27,283 nucleotides of DNA, taken from assembly GCA_016776705.1 (NCBI GenBank), contig JADHSW010000008.1, forward strand, positions 1-27,283. Reading direction: 5' to 3'. A program made the position numbers and the translations under genes. The notes beneath the pieces are model-generated. The model did no database searches and was not told the DNA's origin. It saw nothing but the letters and a program-made list of their open reading frames with translations. Position 1 is the stretch's first letter, and the number at the start of each line of letters is the position of its first letter. Of this stretch, positions 1-6,946 are shown piece by piece. The stretch is from Rhodospirillales bacterium (GTDB taxonomy: Bacteria; Pseudomonadota; Alphaproteobacteria; Rhodospirillales; JABHCV01).

Positions 1-26
1 ATAAAGAAGCAAAGGCAAAATCAATC

Positions 27-572
27 ATGTTCATCCAGACCGAAGGCACTCCGAACCCGGCCACCCTTAAATTCCTGCCCGGCTGCGATGTCATGGTGAC
101 AGGCGGGGCCAACTTCACCAGCGCCGAAATGGCGGCCCGCTCACCACTTGCCTTGCGGCTTTTCGAGACGGAAGGCGTCGAAGGCGTCTATCTGGGCGGC
201 GACTTCATCACTGTCACCAAAACAAATGAAAAAGAATGGGACACCATGAAGCCGCTTTTGCTGGGCGTAATCATGGAACACTTCACCGCTGGCCTTGCTG
301 TGATTGAAGGCAAAGACGACGATGATGACGATGCCTATGACGGCAGCATCGAATCCCAGATCAAGGAACTTCTTGATACACGCGTCCGTCCGGCCGTGGC
401 TCAGGATGGCGGCGACATTATTTTTCACTCTTTCGAAAACGGTGTCGTCTACCTGACCATGCAAGGGGCGTGTTCCGGTTGCCCGTCTTCAACGGCGACC
501 CTGAAACACGGCATTGAAAACATGCTTCGTCATTACATCCCAGAAGTGATGGAAGTTCGTCCCGCCGAGTAA
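27..572 (+). CDS. NifU family Fe-S cluster scaffold/carrier protein (NFU1-like)
   Basis: The 181-aa protein has two domains. Residues 1-90 form an Nfu N-terminal domain (opening MFIQTEGTPNPATLKFLPG), and residues 107-178 form the NifU C-terminal domain with the cluster-binding Cys149-x-x-Cys152 in GACSGCPSS. An acidic linker (DDDDDD, residues 97-102) separates them. Proteins with this architecture (mitochondrial NFU1 and alphaproteobacterial homologues) carry or deliver [4Fe-4S] clusters to apo-enzymes in the cytosol. This layout differs from E. coli NfuA, whose N-terminal domain is A-type, so I give no symbol. An AAAGG at 11-15 is a plausible ribosome binding site for the ATG at 27. A client such as the Fe-S enzyme MiaB lies 6 kb downstream, but no operon link is visible. 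Family assignment is very secure; the client set is unknown. Confidence 0.95.
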   Translation: MFIQTEGTPNPATLKFLPGCDVMVTGGANFTSAEMAARSPLALRLFETEGVEGVYLGGDFITVTKTNEKEWDTMKPLLLGVIMEHFTAGLAVIEGKDDDDDDAYDGSIESQIKELLDTRVRPAVAQDGGDIIFHSFENGVVYLTMQGACSGCPSSTATLKHGIENMLRHYIPEVMEVRPAE

Positions 573-598
573 AGTTTTTCGACTTTTGCCAACCGGAG

Positions 599-624
599 TG
601 TTGCATTCATGCACCTGTTGCATT
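599..624. repeat. Short direct repeat TGTTGCATT x2
   Basis: TGTTGCATT occurs at 599-607 and again at 616-624, 17 bp apart start to start. Each copy is followed by an ATGCA/ATGCG-type partial complement (TGCAT..ATGCA at 602-613). It lies in the spacer between the NFU-type gene and the Bax-like gene. It could be a paired binding site or chance; no function is assigned. Confidence 0.4.
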
Positions 625-749
625 GCACATATGCGCCCCTGTGGATTGAATTTGCGTGACTTGCAGCGGCGGATTCCCTAATATCCGCGCCACTGCCGGT
701 CAGATTTCCACTCGGCCACACGCTTTGGGCACAAGATTTAGCGTGTGTA

Positions 750-780
750 TTGATTTAACCACAATATACAGTGTATATTG
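750..780 (+). promoter_or_regulatory. Candidate promoter with operator-like dyad over the -10
   Basis: A -35-like TTGATT (750-755) is followed after 18 bp by a -10-like TATATT (774-779). Superimposed on the -10 is a perfect dyad: CAATATAC (762-769), a 3-nt centre, then GTATATTG (773-780). A start site near 785 would serve the ATG at 815 of the Bax-like gene. The dyad geometry suggests a repressor or activator site; the binding protein is unknown. Confidence 0.5.
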
Positions 781-814
781 CGACAGGTTTTTTCCAGGTG
801 GACAGGCTTTAGAT

Positions 815-1912
815 ATGGGGCATGAACATCCAGTTTCGGGCAGAAAAAGCGGCTCCCGAGCAGTTCCAGAGAACAATATGCATTTTGAACGTGGCGCGCT
901 TGCCCTCGTAGGGGCCTTTGTATCCGTCTTGATTGTGGTGGCGATGTTCAGCCCGCCGCAAGATGGCACCGCCTCCCCGCGTGCATCCATTGGCATGGCC
1001 GAACCCCTTATTCTGACCGGTGGCTTGGCGCCATATCAGGTCACCAGCACGCCGATCCCGGCAATTGAAAGCGCCGAGGCCCTGGACGATTTTGACGTTG
1101 CCGCCGGCCCCGTTGGCTCCAGCGCCAAAACCCTGCACAAGACATTTGGACGTCTGGGTTATCATCTGGAAAGCATTAAATCCGGTGACAATCTGGTTCC
1201 CCGCGTGTTTCTGTCATCCTTGCCTGAAGATATGGCCCTGGTGCCTGAAAACAACCAACGCAAGGCGATATTTTTCCAGGCCATGCTGCCGCTGGTATTA
1301 CAGGTAAACGAGGAAATCCTCGCCGACCGTCGCCGCCTTTGGAAAATGCGTTACCAAACCGGCCTTGGCGAGACTCCTGACGCCGCAGACCGCCTGTGGC
1401 TCAGGGTGATGACCGAACGCTACAAGGTTAAGGCTGGCGACATCAGCGCACTGATCAGCCGCATTGACATTATCCCCCCATCATTGGCCTTGGCCCAGGC
1501 GGCAGAGGAAAGCGGTTGGGGAACCTCCCGATTCGCCAAAGAAGGTAATGCCATGTTTGGTCAATGGACCTTCTCGTCTTCCGCAGGCCTTACCCCGGCC
1601 AAGCGCGACGAAGGCAAGAACCATAAGGTTCGTGCTTTCGATAGCCTGATCGATTCGGTGCGTGCCTATACCATGAACCTGAACAATCACCGCGCGTACA
1701 AGGGCTTCCGCGAAGCCCGTCAGGCGATCCGTCGCGCTGGCGGCGATCTTGATGGTCGAAGGCTGGCTGGAACCTTGACTAAATATTCCGAGCGCGGTCA
1801 GGCCTATGTAACGGCTTTGCGCGGACTGATTGATTATAACGCTTTAAGCCCGCTTGACGGCGCCCGCCTGGATGGCAACCCGCCCGGCGAACAAACCGCT
1901 TCGGTCATCTAG
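815..1912 (+). CDS. Bax-like membrane-anchored N-acetylglucosaminidase domain protein
   Basis: From the ATG at 815 the protein is 365 aa: a short cytoplasmic N-terminus, one membrane segment (about residues 27-45), an extracytoplasmic linker, and a glucosaminidase domain (about 150-340). The signature AEESGWGTSRFAKEGNAMFG places the probable catalytic Glu at residue 232. This matches the COG2992 Bax / FlgJ / GH73 type of beta-N-acetylglucosaminidase that cleaves peptidoglycan glycan strands. The frame is open back to 656, but 815 is preferred because a promoter-like element with a dyad lies at 750-780 and an AGGTGGA sits at 796-802. A second ATG at 878, just before the membrane segment, is also possible. 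It ends 12 bp from the convergent deacetylase gene. The domain call is firm; the physiological substrate and partners are not visible. Confidence 0.85.
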   Translation: MGHEHPVSGRKSGSRAVPENNMHFERGALALVGAFVSVLIVVAMFSPPQDGTASPRASIGMAEPLILTGGLAPYQVTSTPIPAIESAEALDDFDVAAGPVGSSAKTLHKTFGRLGYHLESIKSGDNLVPRVFLSSLPEDMALVPENNQRKAIFFQAMLPLVLQVNEEILADRRRLWKMRYQTGLGETPDAADRLWLRVMTERYKVKAGDISALISRIDIIPPSLALAQAAEESGWGTSRFAKEGNAMFGQWTFSSSAGLTPAKRDEGKNHKVRAFDSLIDSVRAYTMNLNNHRAYKGFREARQAIRRAGGDLDGRRLAGTLTKYSERGQAYVTALRGLIDYNALSPLDGARLDGNPPGEQTASVI

Positions 1913-1924
1913 AAATTCTGAAAA

Positions 1925-3010
1925 TTACTGTCTGGTGTAGAACTGGCTTCCAAACCAGTACCAGCGGCCTTTTCCTGCCGGAAGTGTGCAGTTCAGGCGC
2001 GTGCGGCCGTTGGGAAGCCGTTTTTTCATTCTGACCTCGATACGGGTCTGGCCGCTTTCACCCCCTAATCGCGACACTTCCAGCTTGCCTTCGTGGGAGG
2101 TAAAACAGGCGAGCATGTTCAGGCTTTCACTCAGTGCTTGATCACCGCTGATGGTGAAGCCAAAAGCTGGCGGATTTTCATCGCCTGCATCAATCAGGGG
2201 GTCACTGGGCGTAACGTCTTCCACATTTAGGGCAACCGCATTCGCCGCCAGCCGGAAGCGGTCAATATCGCCATACCTTTCGTTCAGGGCAAAGCGCGGC
2301 AGATAGAACATGTCAGGTGTTTTTGCCGCTACGCCGGAATGCTGACCGAAACCGGCAATAAAACCGCTTGATCGAACCATATTCATAATTTGTTCGCTGG
2401 CCTCGCCATAAGGATAGGCAATCAGGTCGGGCTTATAACCCAGTTCCTTTAGCAAGCGCTCACTGGATTCATCCAGTTCACGGCGATTGAGTGAAATGTC
2501 ACTCGCCGCCATGTTCAGATGTGTAACAGTATGATTTCCAATTGACGCCCCATCGCGATCCATCTCGCGGATCTGGTTCCAGGACATATATCCCCTGATA
2601 CCCCTGTCAACCGGATCGCTTGAGACAAAAACCGTGAACGGAAAACCCAGATCCTTAAATCTGGGCCAGGCTTTCTCATAAACCGATAAGTAGGCGTCAT
2701 CGATCGTCAGGGCGACGGCCTTATCAGGCAATTCGCTGCCATCCTTAAAGGCCTTGATAATATCCTCGAGTGACATCACCGTATATCCGCCGCCTTTCAG
2801 CTCTGTCAGATGAGCCTCGAACTGCTCCATCTTAATCGATGTTGACGGAAAATCGTCTTCCCCAAAACGGTGATACATAAAGATAACGGCGGAATTTCCC
2901 GCCAATGCCTGAAGCGGCGAAAACACAAGGACGCCAAGCGTCAGCCACAACAGGGAGCGGCGAAGTTGATTTCTGATATGACAAATTAAGCTAAAAGCCG
3001 TAGCCTGCAC
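1925..3010 (-). CDS. Exported polysaccharide deacetylase (NodB domain, CE4)
   Basis: This 361-aa protein has a signal peptide (basic RNQLRRS, hydrophobic core 19-33, likely cleavage after ALA at residue 37). A NodB homology domain follows at about 40-240. Visible CE4 motifs are LTIDDAY (Asp104 as catalytic base, Asp105 as metal ligand), GNHTVTH (His160 and His164 as metal ligands) and YPYG (199-202). Motif 1 reads TIDD rather than the common TFDD. CE4 enzymes remove N- or O-acetyl groups from peptidoglycan, chitin or exopolysaccharide in the periplasm; which substrate is used here cannot be told. The last 120 residues have no recognised domain and may be a beta-rich accessory region. A G-rich tract just upstream of the start (minus strand) may be the ribosome binding site. 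It is divergent from rutE with a short shared promoter region. Confidence 0.9.
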   Translation of the reverse strand: MQATAFSLICHIRNQLRRSLLWLTLGVLVFSPLQALAGNSAVIFMYHRFGEDDFPSTSIKMEQFEAHLTELKGGGYTVMSLEDIIKAFKDGSELPDKAVALTIDDAYLSVYEKAWPRFKDLGFPFTVFVSSDPVDRGIRGYMSWNQIREMDRDGASIGNHTVTHLNMAASDISLNRRELDESSERLLKELGYKPDLIAYPYGEASEQIMNMVRSSGFIAGFGQHSGVAAKTPDMFYLPRFALNERYGDIDRFRLAANAVALNVEDVTPSDPLIDAGDENPPAFGFTISGDQALSESLNMLACFTSHEGKLEVSRLGGESGQTRIEVRMKKRLPNGRTRLNCTLPAGKGRWYWFGSQFYTRQ

Positions 3011-3094
3011 GTCAGCCCCCCGGAAAAACGCCTATGAGCTTGATTGAATATACTTTTTTCCCATTTTTTACATTCCATAGCAAGAAGAAGATCA

Positions 3095-3685
3095 ATGACC
3101 ACAAAAGCCAATAACGCCACCCTGGACCTTCTTTTCAACAAGGCCAGAACCCGTAATGGATGGACCGACACCCCTCTTGAAGCGGGCCTGCTGGAAGAAA
3201 TCTGGAACCTGACCCGAATGGGGCCGACCAGCGCCAACTGTTCCCCGGCCCGTATTGTCTTTGTCACCAGCGACGAAGCAAAGAAAAAGCTGAAACCGGC
3301 CTTGCTGGAAGGCAACGTCGCCAAAACCATGGTCGCCCCGGCAACGGCTATTATTGGCTACGACATGGAATTTTACGAACAACTGCCAAAGTTGTTCCCC
3401 CATACTGATGCCAAAGCATGGTTCACCGGCAACGACGATTTGATATTCACCACCGCATTCAGGAATGGCACCATGCAAGGGGCGTACTTCATGATGGCGG
3501 CTCGCGCCCTGGGGCTGGATTGCGGACCGATGTCGGGTTTTGATAACAAAATGGTTGATGCCGCTTTTTTTGCCGGCACGAGCGTCAAGTCGAACTTCAT
3601 TTGCTCAATCGGCTATGGGAACGACGAGCATCTGCATCCCCGTGGACCTCGTCTGAATTTTGATGAGGCCTGCCGGGTCGCATAG
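3095..3685 (+). CDS. rutE: Malonic semialdehyde reductase RutE-type nitroreductase family protein
   Basis: With the ATG at 3095 the product is 196 aa, about the size of E. coli RutE/HadB. It is a small FMN-dependent oxidoreductase of the nitroreductase superfamily. Diagnostic stretches are WTDTPLE, LTRMGPTSANCSPARI (the FMN-contacting region near residues 40-55), and RNGTMQGAYFMMAARALGLDCGPMSG. RutE reduces malonic semialdehyde to 3-hydroxypropionate in the Rut pyrimidine degradation pathway. No other rut gene is in the window, so the in vivo substrate may be another aldehyde or enone. The start at 3095 is chosen over the in-frame ATG at 3044 because a purine-rich AAGAAGAAG (3082-3090) sits just before it. 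The stop codon abuts the stop codon of the convergent dipeptidase gene with no gap. Confidence 0.88.
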   Translation: MTTKANNATLDLLFNKARTRNGWTDTPLEAGLLEEIWNLTRMGPTSANCSPARIVFVTSDEAKKKLKPALLEGNVAKTMVAPATAIIGYDMEFYEQLPKLFPHTDAKAWFTGNDDLIFTTAFRNGTMQGAYFMMAARALGLDCGPMSGFDNKMVDAAFFAGTSVKSNFICSIGYGNDEHLHPRGPRLNFDEACRVA

Positions 3686-4243
3686 TCAACTCATCATCGG
3701 TTGCTCAAGAACCGCGTCGGAAAGAACATCGTAAGATCGGCTGTCGAAAAGCTGGTAGTGCCACCATTCCTTCAGGTAGCAATCCCAGCCCGCCGCCGTC
3801 ATCAACCCCAGCAAGCGGTAGCGGTTTTCCTGGGCGATCGTGGAAATTTCCGTGTTGCCATGGTGGGACAGGGGCGTGAAGGCGTCGAACGCAGTTCCCA
3901 TGTCCAACGGCTTTCCCGTGGCCATGTCCAGCAAAGTCAGGTCAATGGCGACACCTCGGGAATGGGGCGATCCACGGTTGGGATCGGCGAGAAAATCCGG
4001 GTCCGGTGTGTGATCCCATAACTTGAATTGTGCTTCCGATGGCCGAAATGCATCAAACACCAGAAAACGCCAATCCTGAATTCGCGCCAGCTCGATGGCG
4101 CGGCGGAAAAGCGCCTCGGCCTCACCATGAAGATAACAGGCCGCCTGACTGTAAACTGGCTGACCGGTGAAATTGTCAGCGGTGGCGTACTTGATGTCGA
4201 GCAGGACATCATGGCTTTGGTCTGTGATCGGGATTAAATCCAT
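3686..4243 (-). CDS. ddpX: D-alanyl-D-alanine dipeptidase (VanX/DdpX, peptidase M15D)
   Basis: This 185-aa protein is a zinc-dependent M15D peptidase that hydrolyses the D-Ala-D-Ala dipeptide. Visible active-site elements are FDAFRP (Arg67), SPHSRGVAIDLTL (zinc ligands His94 and Asp101), and EWWHY (catalytic Glu159, zinc ligand His162). This order and spacing match VanX and E. coli DdpX. There is no signal peptide, so it should act in the cytoplasm, where it would recycle D-Ala from peptidoglycan turnover. No vanHA-like resistance genes are nearby, so a vancomycin role is not suggested. The neighbouring glucosaminidase and deacetylase genes fit an envelope-turnover theme, but it is transcribed on its own. 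The 198-bp spacer to tsaB holds no gene; it contains a TATAAT at 4395-4400 that may serve tsaB. Confidence 0.92.
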   Translation of the reverse strand: MDLIPITDQSHDVLLDIKYATADNFTGQPVYSQAACYLHGEAEALFRRAIELARIQDWRFLVFDAFRPSEAQFKLWDHTPDPDFLADPNRGSPHSRGVAIDLTLLDMATGKPLDMGTAFDAFTPLSHHGNTEISTIAQENRYRLLGLMTAAGWDCYLKEWWHYQLFDSRSYDVLSDAVLEQPMMS

Positions 4244-4441
4244 GGCGAATATTGAACCTTGTCGTTATCAGGAATCCCAGTATAACCCTCTGATCCTTTA
4301 TGCGCCCTGCCGAAAAATTCATATGGTGTATTTAGGGAATAGCAGGTCACATCTTATTTAATCCCGTGTGATTTTATTTTCGATATACGTTGCATATAAT
4401 GCGCTGAATATCTGGAATATCACACTGTAAGCAGTGGAAAA

Positions 4442-5137
4442 ATGCAAATTCTAGCCATGGACACGGCGACCAGCGCCTGCTCTGTCGCCCTTTGGCAAGA
4501 CGGCGCGATTACCCATCATCGCTTCGTTGCGATGGTGCGCGGTCAGGCCGAAGCTCTAGCGCCGATGATCGCGGACGTCCTTGATGAAGCCGATGTTTCC
4601 GCACACGCCCTCGATTTACTGGCCGTGACGGTCGGCCCCGGCGCCTTTACCGGCTTGAGGATCGGCCTTGCGACGGCTCGCGCCATGTCCCTGGCGGCGG
4701 ATGTGCCCTGTCTTGGACTCACCACGACCGAGGTTATCGCCCATGCCATGGACGATGCTTCATTACCGGACGGCTCTTTACTTGTAGCCCTGGATTCAAA
4801 GCGTTCGGACATCTACGTGCAGACTTTTTCTTGCGACAGGCTGGCGCTTCGCGATGCGCAGGCAATCGAGCCCGCAACCCTTGGCCCTTGGCTAAAGGGA
4901 ACGCCGGGCCCCATTCGCATAATCGGTGACGCGGCAGGCTTGGCACACTCCGCCTTGCAGGAAACCGGCGTTAGCGCTATTCAGCTTGAAGGAGTTGACG
5001 TTCCGGATGCCGCGGTGATGGCTGCGCTGGCGGCAAAGCGCTGGTCGCCGAAGGATCCGACACCGGCACCGACGCCGCTTTATTTACGGCCTGCGGATGC
5101 GAAGCTTCCGCGCAATGGCGGTCGCCTCAGGCCATGA
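4442..5137 (+). CDS. tsaB: tRNA threonylcarbamoyladenosine biosynthesis protein TsaB
   Basis: The 231-aa protein has an ASKHA-type fold opening (MQILAMDTATSACSVAL) and the TsaB signature GPGAFTGLRIGLATARA at residues 65-81. TsaB pairs with TsaD and TsaE to transfer threonylcarbamoyl onto A37 of ANN-decoding tRNAs (t6A). TsaB itself is the scaffold that dimerises with TsaD and has no full ATPase site. A TATAAT 41 bp upstream of the ATG is a candidate -10. Its stop overlaps the start of rimI by 4 bp (ATGA), so the two are translationally coupled. The tsaB-rimI pairing is widespread in bacteria and supports both calls. Confidence 0.95.
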   Translation: MQILAMDTATSACSVALWQDGAITHHRFVAMVRGQAEALAPMIADVLDEADVSAHALDLLAVTVGPGAFTGLRIGLATARAMSLAADVPCLGLTTTEVIAHAMDDASLPDGSLLVALDSKRSDIYVQTFSCDRLALRDAQAIEPATLGPWLKGTPGPIRIIGDAAGLAHSALQETGVSAIQLEGVDVPDAAVMAALAAKRWSPKDPTPAPTPLYLRPADAKLPRNGGRLRP

Positions 5138-5592
5138 ACGGGCGTATCGTTCCGGCAGGTGTCAATTTTGCTGGCGTAATATCTGCTCTGCATGGTGCTT
5201 GCTTCGAACAATGTTGGAGCGAAAAATCTGTCCGGGATATTCTCGCCATGCCCGGCGCAACAGGACTGATAATCCGTTCGGATAAGGACACGCCCGTGGG
5301 CTTCATGCTGTTCAGGCAGGCGGCAGATGAAGCGGAAATTATCAGTATTGGCGTTGTGCCATCGTCTCGTCGAACCGGTTACGCCGGGCATTTACTGAAC
5401 GCGGCCATCCAGCACGCGCTTTACGGCAATGCCGCCCGGATGTTTCTTGAAGTAGCCGAAGACAACAGTGCCGCCATACCGTTTTATGAAAAAGCGGGAT
5501 TCACGATCAGTGGACGCAGGCCCGCTTACTACCATCGCACCACTGGCAAAACTGACGCCTTGATTTATGTTCTGGAAATAATCGACAAGTAA
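5134..5592 (+). CDS. rimI: Ribosomal protein S18 alanine N-acetyltransferase RimI-like (GNAT)
   Basis: This 152-aa GNAT acetyltransferase has the acetyl-CoA pyrophosphate-binding motif A near residues 70-90 (IGVVPSSRRTGYAGHLL, of R-x-x-G-x-A type). A RimI-like C-terminal block follows (FLEVAEDNSAAIPFYEKAGF, then the YYHR...DALIYVLE motif). RimI acetylates the N-terminal Ala of ribosomal protein S18, and some homologues act more broadly. The start codon overlaps the tsaB stop (ATGA), which is the classic tsaB-rimI arrangement. It ends 36 bp before the convergent TusA-like gene. Specificity for S18 is inferred from the neighbour and overall similarity; other N-terminal acetylation targets are possible. 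Confidence 0.88.
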   Translation: MNGRIVPAGVNFAGVISALHGACFEQCWSEKSVRDILAMPGATGLIIRSDKDTPVGFMLFRQAADEAEIISIGVVPSSRRTGYAGHLLNAAIQHALYGNAARMFLEVAEDNSAAIPFYEKAGFTISGRRPAYYHRTTGKTDALIYVLEIIDK

Positions 5593-5628
5593 TAAACAAG
5601 CTTGCCCGCATTGGCATCCTGACCCGGT

Positions 5629-5904
5629 TCAGGTCTTTAAAATCCTCAGGCTATAGACGCCATCACCTTCCCCCTCTGCTTCCAGCGGTTCCAGGCTAAT
5701 AATGCTGTGGCCCATGTCCTGTACTGAACGCGGCACGTTTTCCAGCGGTTCCGCACCTTTTAAAATAACCACGGCGATATCGCCCGGCGACATCTGTTCG
5801 ATCATCAATTTTGTCCGAACAAAAGTCATGGGGCAGGTCTCGGGAGTAATATCAAGAAAGAAATCAGTCTTTCCTGACTCATTGCTTGGTTTTTCTTTAT
5901 TCAT
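5629..5904 (-). CDS. TusA/SirA-family sulfurtransferase-like protein
   Basis: The protein is 91 aa from the ATG at 5904; an in-frame TTG at 5922 would add six residues. It has the small two-layer TusA fold, with a conserved cysteine near the N-terminus in LDITPETCPMTFVRTK (Cys24). The usual TusA motif is CPxP; here it reads CPMT, a variant that keeps the Cys-Pro cap of the first helix. TusA relays persulfide sulfur to tRNA thiolation, molybdopterin and other pathways. Whether this variant is an active sulfur carrier is not clear from sequence. It is divergent from mucR, sharing a roughly 76-bp AT-rich promoter region. MiaB, which consumes sulfur, lies 1 kb away, but no direct link is shown. 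Confidence 0.85.
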   Translation of the reverse strand: MNKEKPSNESGKTDFFLDITPETCPMTFVRTKLMIEQMSPGDIAVVILKGAEPLENVPRSVQDMGHSIISLEPLEAEGEGDGVYSLRILKT

Positions 5905-5913
5905 GCTTATAAC

Positions 5914-5943
5914 TTGCGGCAAGATGTTATGGTCTTTATAAAG
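5914..5943 (+). promoter_or_regulatory. Candidate promoter for mucR with palindromic -10
   Basis: TTGCGG (5914-5919), a 17-bp spacer and TATAAA (5937-5942) form a good sigma70-type promoter 38 bp before the mucR ATG. The -10 lies inside the palindrome CTTTATAAAG (5934-5943), so a divergent -10 for the TusA-like gene overlaps it. MucR proteins bind AT-rich DNA and often repress their own gene, which this site could serve. Confidence 0.5.
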
Positions 5944-5980
5944 TATTAATTCAATAATCTATATACGGAATTGTTCGAGT

Positions 5981-6403
5981 ATGAGTGATAAACCCAACCT
6001 AAATGAAATTCTTGAGTTGACGACCGAAATAGTATCCGCCCATGTCGGCAACAATACGGTCGCGATCAGCGATCTTCCTAATCTTATTCAGGAAGTATAC
6101 AAAGCCCTTTCAATTGTTGGAAGCGAACAAAGCGCCCCCGAACGACCCCGTCCTTCCGTACCTATCAAGAAATCAGTTTTTCCCGATCATATTGTTTGCC
6201 TGGAAGACGGTAAAAAACTGAAAATGCTTAAACGCCACCTGAAGACTTCCTACAACATGTCGCCGGAAGAATACCGTGATCGTTGGGGACTTGCCGCCGA
6301 TTATCCGATGGTTGCGCCAAATTACGCAAAGCATCGTTCAAATCTGGCCAAGAAAATCGGCCTTGGCACCAAACCCCGCAAAGGGCACCGAAAGGCCAGT
6401 TGA
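5981..6403 (+). CDS. mucR: MucR/Ros family transcriptional regulator
   Basis: This 140-aa protein has the MucR layout: an N-terminal oligomerisation region (residues 1-50), a proline-rich linker, and the C-terminal domain VCLEDGKKLKMLKRHLKTSYNM followed by the highly conserved YPMVAPNYAKHRSNLAKKIGLG. The domain is a Ros-type zinc finger. The first ligands can be read as Cys73, Asp76 and His86. The usual second histidine near positions 90-91 is Ser-Tyr here, so zinc binding may be weakened or absent, as known for some Ros/MucR homologues that fold without metal. MucR proteins are alphaproteobacterial H-NS-like silencers of AT-rich promoters, acting on exopolysaccharide, motility and cell-cycle genes. 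It sits 15 bp upstream of fur and is probably co-transcribed with it. Confidence 0.92.
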   Translation: MSDKPNLNEILELTTEIVSAHVGNNTVAISDLPNLIQEVYKALSIVGSEQSAPERPRPSVPIKKSVFPDHIVCLEDGKKLKMLKRHLKTSYNMSPEEYRDRWGLAADYPMVAPNYAKHRSNLAKKIGLGTKPRKGHRKAS

Positions 6404-6418
6404 AAGACGAGATCCTAA

Positions 6419-6847
6419 ATGGCTGCAATATCGAAGATCGAACAGATCTGTATTGACAGGGGGATGAAGATGACTGGGCAACGCCGCGTCATTGCCCAGG
6501 TTCTCTCCCAATCGGATGACCACCCCAATGTAGATGCTGTCTATAACCGGGCATCGAAGATAGATCCGAAGATATCAATCGCTACGGTTTATCGGACCGT
6601 TCGCTTGTTCGAAGAAGCCAATATCCTTGAAAAACATGATTTCGGCGATGGCAGCGCCCGTTACGAGGAAGCCACCGAAAATCATCATGATCACCTTATT
6701 GATGTTCAAAGCGGCGCCGTCCTGGAGTTTCACAACGATGAAATCGAGGCTCTGCAAAAGCAGGTCGCCAAGAAGTACGGCCTCAAGCTTGTTGGCCACA
6801 AGTTGGAACTTTATGGCGTTCCCCTGGACAAAGATGAAAAAGATTGA
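6419..6847 (+). CDS. fur: Fur-family metalloregulator (alphaproteobacterial Fur/Mur)
   Basis: This 142-aa protein has the N-terminal winged helix of Fur (MKMTGQRRVIAQVL, then IATVYRTVRLFEEANIL) and a C-terminal dimerisation domain with the metal-binding HHDH at residues 89-92. The two CxxC pairs of E. coli Fur are missing, and the region reads DHLIDVQSGAVLEF. This is the alphaproteobacterial Fur/Mur form, which in several species senses manganese rather than iron. It binds DNA as a metal-loaded repressor in the cytoplasm. It follows mucR by 15 bp and precedes miaB by about 100 bp. A second Fur superfamily member, Irr, lies at 26780. The choice between Mn and Fe sensing cannot be settled from sequence alone. 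Confidence 0.93.
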   Translation: MAAISKIEQICIDRGMKMTGQRRVIAQVLSQSDDHPNVDAVYNRASKIDPKISIATVYRTVRLFEEANILEKHDFGDGSARYEEATENHHDHLIDVQSGAVLEFHNDEIEALQKQVAKKYGLKLVGHKLELYGVPLDKDEKD

Positions 6848-6946
6848 TCGTCGCCAAGTGAGCCATCTTCTTGACACACCGCCTGCCGGTGCTAACCTTT
6901 ATTTTACGCTTTACCTGAAGCAAGCTGGCAAGGACACGCCTGAGAC

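Noticed and set aside
656..814. Upstream extension of the Bax-like gene to 656
   Set aside because: The extension lacks conservation signals and would place the promoter and dyad inside the coding region; the ATG at 815 with an SD fits better.
809..1165. Minus-strand 118-codon frame opposite the Bax-like gene
   Set aside because: Shadow frame without a ribosome binding site or family resemblance.
4244..4441. Possible small gene or RNA in the ddpX-tsaB spacer
   Set aside because: A 64-codon frame across it is unsupported, there is no tRNA-like or strong hairpin structure, and it reads as an AT-rich promoter region.
5618..5633. CCTGA/TCAGG stem between rimI and the TusA-like gene as a terminator
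   Set aside because: Only 5 bp, it overlaps the TusA-like stop codon, and no proper T-run follows on either strand.
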